DNA of 7,419 nucleotides from CAVSUR01 sp052143655 (GTDB taxonomy: Bacteria; Actinomycetota; Actinomycetes; Streptosporangiales; Streptosporangiaceae), in NCBI GenBank assembly GCA_052143655.1, contig JBKQSL010000202.1:1-7419 (forward strand), given 5' to 3'. Below, one piece after another: positions 5,790 to 7,419 of the stretch. Both the position numbers and the translations under genes were made by a program. The notes beneath the pieces were generated by a model, which was not told the origin of the DNA, did no database searches, and saw only the letters and a list, made by a program, of their open reading frames with translations. Position 1 is the stretch's first letter, and every line of letters begins with the position of its first letter.

Positions 5790-7010
5790 ATGGACTTCTC
5801 TTATGACGCCCGGACCGAGGAACTACGCGACAGGCTGCTGGCTTTCATGGCCGATTACGTGTACCCCGCGGAGCAGGTCTTCGCGGCGCAGGTCGCCGAC
5901 GCGACCGCGCACGGGCGTACCTGGGAACGGCCTGCCGTGATCGACGAGCTGACTGCCCGGGCCCGCAGCCTCGGGCTGTGGAACCTGTTCCTGGCCGGCC
6001 ATCCGGCAGGCGCCGGGCTGACCAACCTGCAGTACGCGCCGCTGGCGGAGATCACCGGGCACAGCCCGGCCATCGCCCCGGAGGCGCTGAACTGCGCAGC
6101 CCCCGACACCGGCAACATGGAACTGCTCGCCGAGTTCGGCAGCCCGCAGCAGCAGGAGCGCTGGCTGACGCCGCTGCTGGCCGCGGAGATCCGGTCGGCG
6201 TTCTGCATGACCGAGCCGGACGTGGCCTCCTCCGACGCCAGCAACATCGCCACCAGCATCCGGCGGGATGGCGACAGCTACCTGATCAGCGGCCGCAAGT
6301 GGTGGTCGTCGGGGGCGATGGACCCGCGCTGCCAGATCCTGATCGTGATGGGCAAGACGGCGCCGGACGGACCGCGGCACCGGCAGCAGTCCATGATCCT
6401 GGTGCCGCGCGACACCCCGGGAGTGACCGTCCGCCGCGGCCTGAACGTCTTCGGCTTCACCGACGGCACGCACGGCGGGCACGCCGAGATCGACTTCGAC
6501 GACGTGCGGGTCCCGGCGGAGCACCTGATCGGCGCCGAGGGCGACGGCTTCGCGATCGCCCAGGCCCGGCTGGGCCCGGGCCGGATCCATCACTGCATGC
6601 GGCTGATCGGGATGGCCGAGCGCGCGCTGGAGCTGATGTGCGGCCGGGTCAGCGGCCGGGTCGCCTTCGGCCGGCCGCTGGCCGAGCAGGGGGTCATCCA
6701 GGACTGGATCGCGCAGGCCCGGGTGTCCATCGAGGCGGCTAGGCTACTGGTGCTCAAGACCGCGTGGCTGATGGACACGGCCGGCCACAAGGGCGCGCAC
6801 ACCGAGATACAGGCCATCAAGATCAATACTCCGGCCGTGGCCGAACGGGTCATCGACAAGGCCATCCAGGCACACGGCGCGGCGGGGGTCAGCCAGGATT
6901 TCCCGCTGGCCCAGTTGTGGGCCGGAGCCCGGACTCTGCGGCTCGCCGACGGACCGGACGAGGTGCACAAGCGCTCACTCGCGCGGCGCGAGCTGAGCAA
7001 GTACAGCTAG
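5790..7010 (+). CDS. Acyl-CoA dehydrogenase, ACAD10/11-like
   Basis: Cytosolic FAD enzyme that introduces a 2,3 double bond into an acyl-CoA in beta-oxidation-type breakdown. Length is 406 residues, usual for the family. Visible features: N-terminal helical domain; FCMTEPDVASSD at 138-149 and GRKWWSSGA in the middle beta domain (FAD and substrate contacts); PRHRQQSMILVPRDTPGV; and LGPGRIHHCMR with R265 and H267-H268, very typical of the ACAD10/11 branch. The C-terminal LADGPDEVH at 385-393 places D387 where medium-chain enzymes carry the catalytic Glu of EGT; an acidic residue here is consistent with activity. The start is ATG 5790 because GGAGG lies six bases before it; an upstream in-frame ATG at 5763 has no ribosome site. 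In animals this branch handles 4-hydroxyacyl-CoAs together with a kinase domain. No kinase gene is visible here. It forms a likely operon with the reductase 11 bases downstream. Confidence 0.95.
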   Translation: MDFSYDARTEELRDRLLAFMADYVYPAEQVFAAQVADATAHGRTWERPAVIDELTARARSLGLWNLFLAGHPAGAGLTNLQYAPLAEITGHSPAIAPEALNCAAPDTGNMELLAEFGSPQQQERWLTPLLAAEIRSAFCMTEPDVASSDASNIATSIRRDGDSYLISGRKWWSSGAMDPRCQILIVMGKTAPDGPRHRQQSMILVPRDTPGVTVRRGLNVFGFTDGTHGGHAEIDFDDVRVPAEHLIGAEGDGFAIAQARLGPGRIHHCMRLIGMAERALELMCGRVSGRVAFGRPLAEQGVIQDWIAQARVSIEAARLLVLKTAWLMDTAGHKGAHTEIQAIKINTPAVAERVIDKAIQAHGAAGVSQDFPLAQLWAGARTLRLADGPDEVHKRSLARRELSKYS

Positions 7011-7021
7011 TAGGAGGAAAT

Positions 7022-7419
7022 ATGTCGGAGTCAGGGCAGCGAGTCGCCATCGTCACCGGCGGTGCCCGGGGCATCGGGGCGGCGATTTCCCGCCAGCTGG
7101 CCGCGGACGGACACGCGGTCGGCGTGATTGACCTGAAGGAGAGCGACTGCGCCGAGACCGTCGAGGCCATCATCAAGGCCGGCGGCAAGGCCGCTGCGGC
7201 CGGCGCCGACGTGACTAACGCCGCGCAGGTCGAGGCGGCGGTCGAGAAGATCGCCAGCGAGCTCGGCCCGCCGGTCGTGCTGGTCAACAACGCCGGCTTC
7301 ACCAAGGACAACCTGCTGTTCAAGATGACGGTCGAGGACTGGGACGCAGTCCTGGGCGTGCACCTGCGCGGCCCGTTCCTGATGACGAAGGCCTGCCAGA
7401 AGTACATGGTGGACGCGCA
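7022..7419 (+). CDS. FabG-like short-chain dehydrogenase/reductase (3' end outside window)
   Basis: NAD(P)-dependent oxidoreductase of the classical SDR family, probably acting on a 3-hydroxy/3-oxoacyl thioester. The first 132 residues are visible. Motifs: TGGARGIG at 12-19 (dinucleotide binding), D37 at the end of the second strand, DV at 63-64 and NNAG at 89-92. The catalytic Ser-Tyr-Lys part lies beyond the edge. Asp at position 37 favours NAD over NADP, which fits a catabolic dehydrogenase better than a biosynthetic FabG. AGGAGG sits just ahead of the ATG, 11 bases after the acyl-CoA dehydrogenase stop, so the two are almost surely cotranscribed and could do sequential steps of acyl-CoA oxidation. 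A related polyketide or polyhydroxyalkanoate role is possible. Confidence 0.93.
   Translation, partial: MSESGQRVAIVTGGARGIGAAISRQLAADGHAVGVIDLKESDCAETVEAIIKAGGKAAAAGADVTNAAQVEAAVEKIASELGPPVVLVNNAGFTKDNLLFKMTVEDWDAVLGVHLRGPFLMTKACQKYMVDA

Noticed and set aside
5823..6593. Minus-strand ORF of 256 codons
   Set aside because: It is antisense to the acyl-CoA dehydrogenase and has no motif.

Overview
The base composition is very GC-rich, with strong G/C preference at third codon positions. The window also holds an ACAD11-type acyl-CoA dehydrogenase, GTG/ATG starts behind GGAGG-like ribosome sites, and a Pro/Ala-rich surface-type protein. Together these point to a high-GC actinomycete (Actinomycetota). 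I cannot place it further from sequence alone.

Left half (1-3329, minus strand): one giant reading frame enters at an ATG at 3329-3327 and runs leftwards without a stop to the window edge. At least 1109 codons are visible. It is easy to miss because no stop is present and long spurious ORFs lie on the opposite strand and in a second minus frame. The predicted product is a mosaic: an unrecognised N-terminal domain, one Ala-rich membrane-type segment, a long Pro/His stalk with tandem GHHPAPPP units, a glycine-zipper-rich domain of different codon composition, two copies of an 82-residue Ala/Gln helical module, a further helical region, and a Pro/Ala/Ser-rich tail. I recognise no family. It is the best candidate in this window for something undescribed.

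Control region (3330-4012): upstream of the giant gene is a strong sigma-70-type promoter, TTGACC-N17-TATAAC, on the minus strand. A perfect 7+7 inverted repeat fills exactly the spacer between -35 and -10, which is a repressor-type layout. Further upstream the leader and first codons of the giant gene occur a second time (about 3590-3760) as a short, decayed duplicate.

Right half (4013-7419): a complete group II PLP-dependent decarboxylase is on the minus strand (4013-5449). It is transcribed divergently, across a 340-nt intergenic region with inverted repeats, from a plus-strand pair: an ACAD10/11-like acyl-CoA dehydrogenase (5790-7010) and, 11 nt downstream, the 5' part of a FabG-like short-chain dehydrogenase (7022 to the edge). 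The plus pair looks like a fatty/hydroxy-acyl-CoA catabolic operon. The substrate of the decarboxylase, and whether it works with the operon, cannot be told from sequence. I see no tRNA, rRNA, CRISPR array, insertion sequence or transposase.
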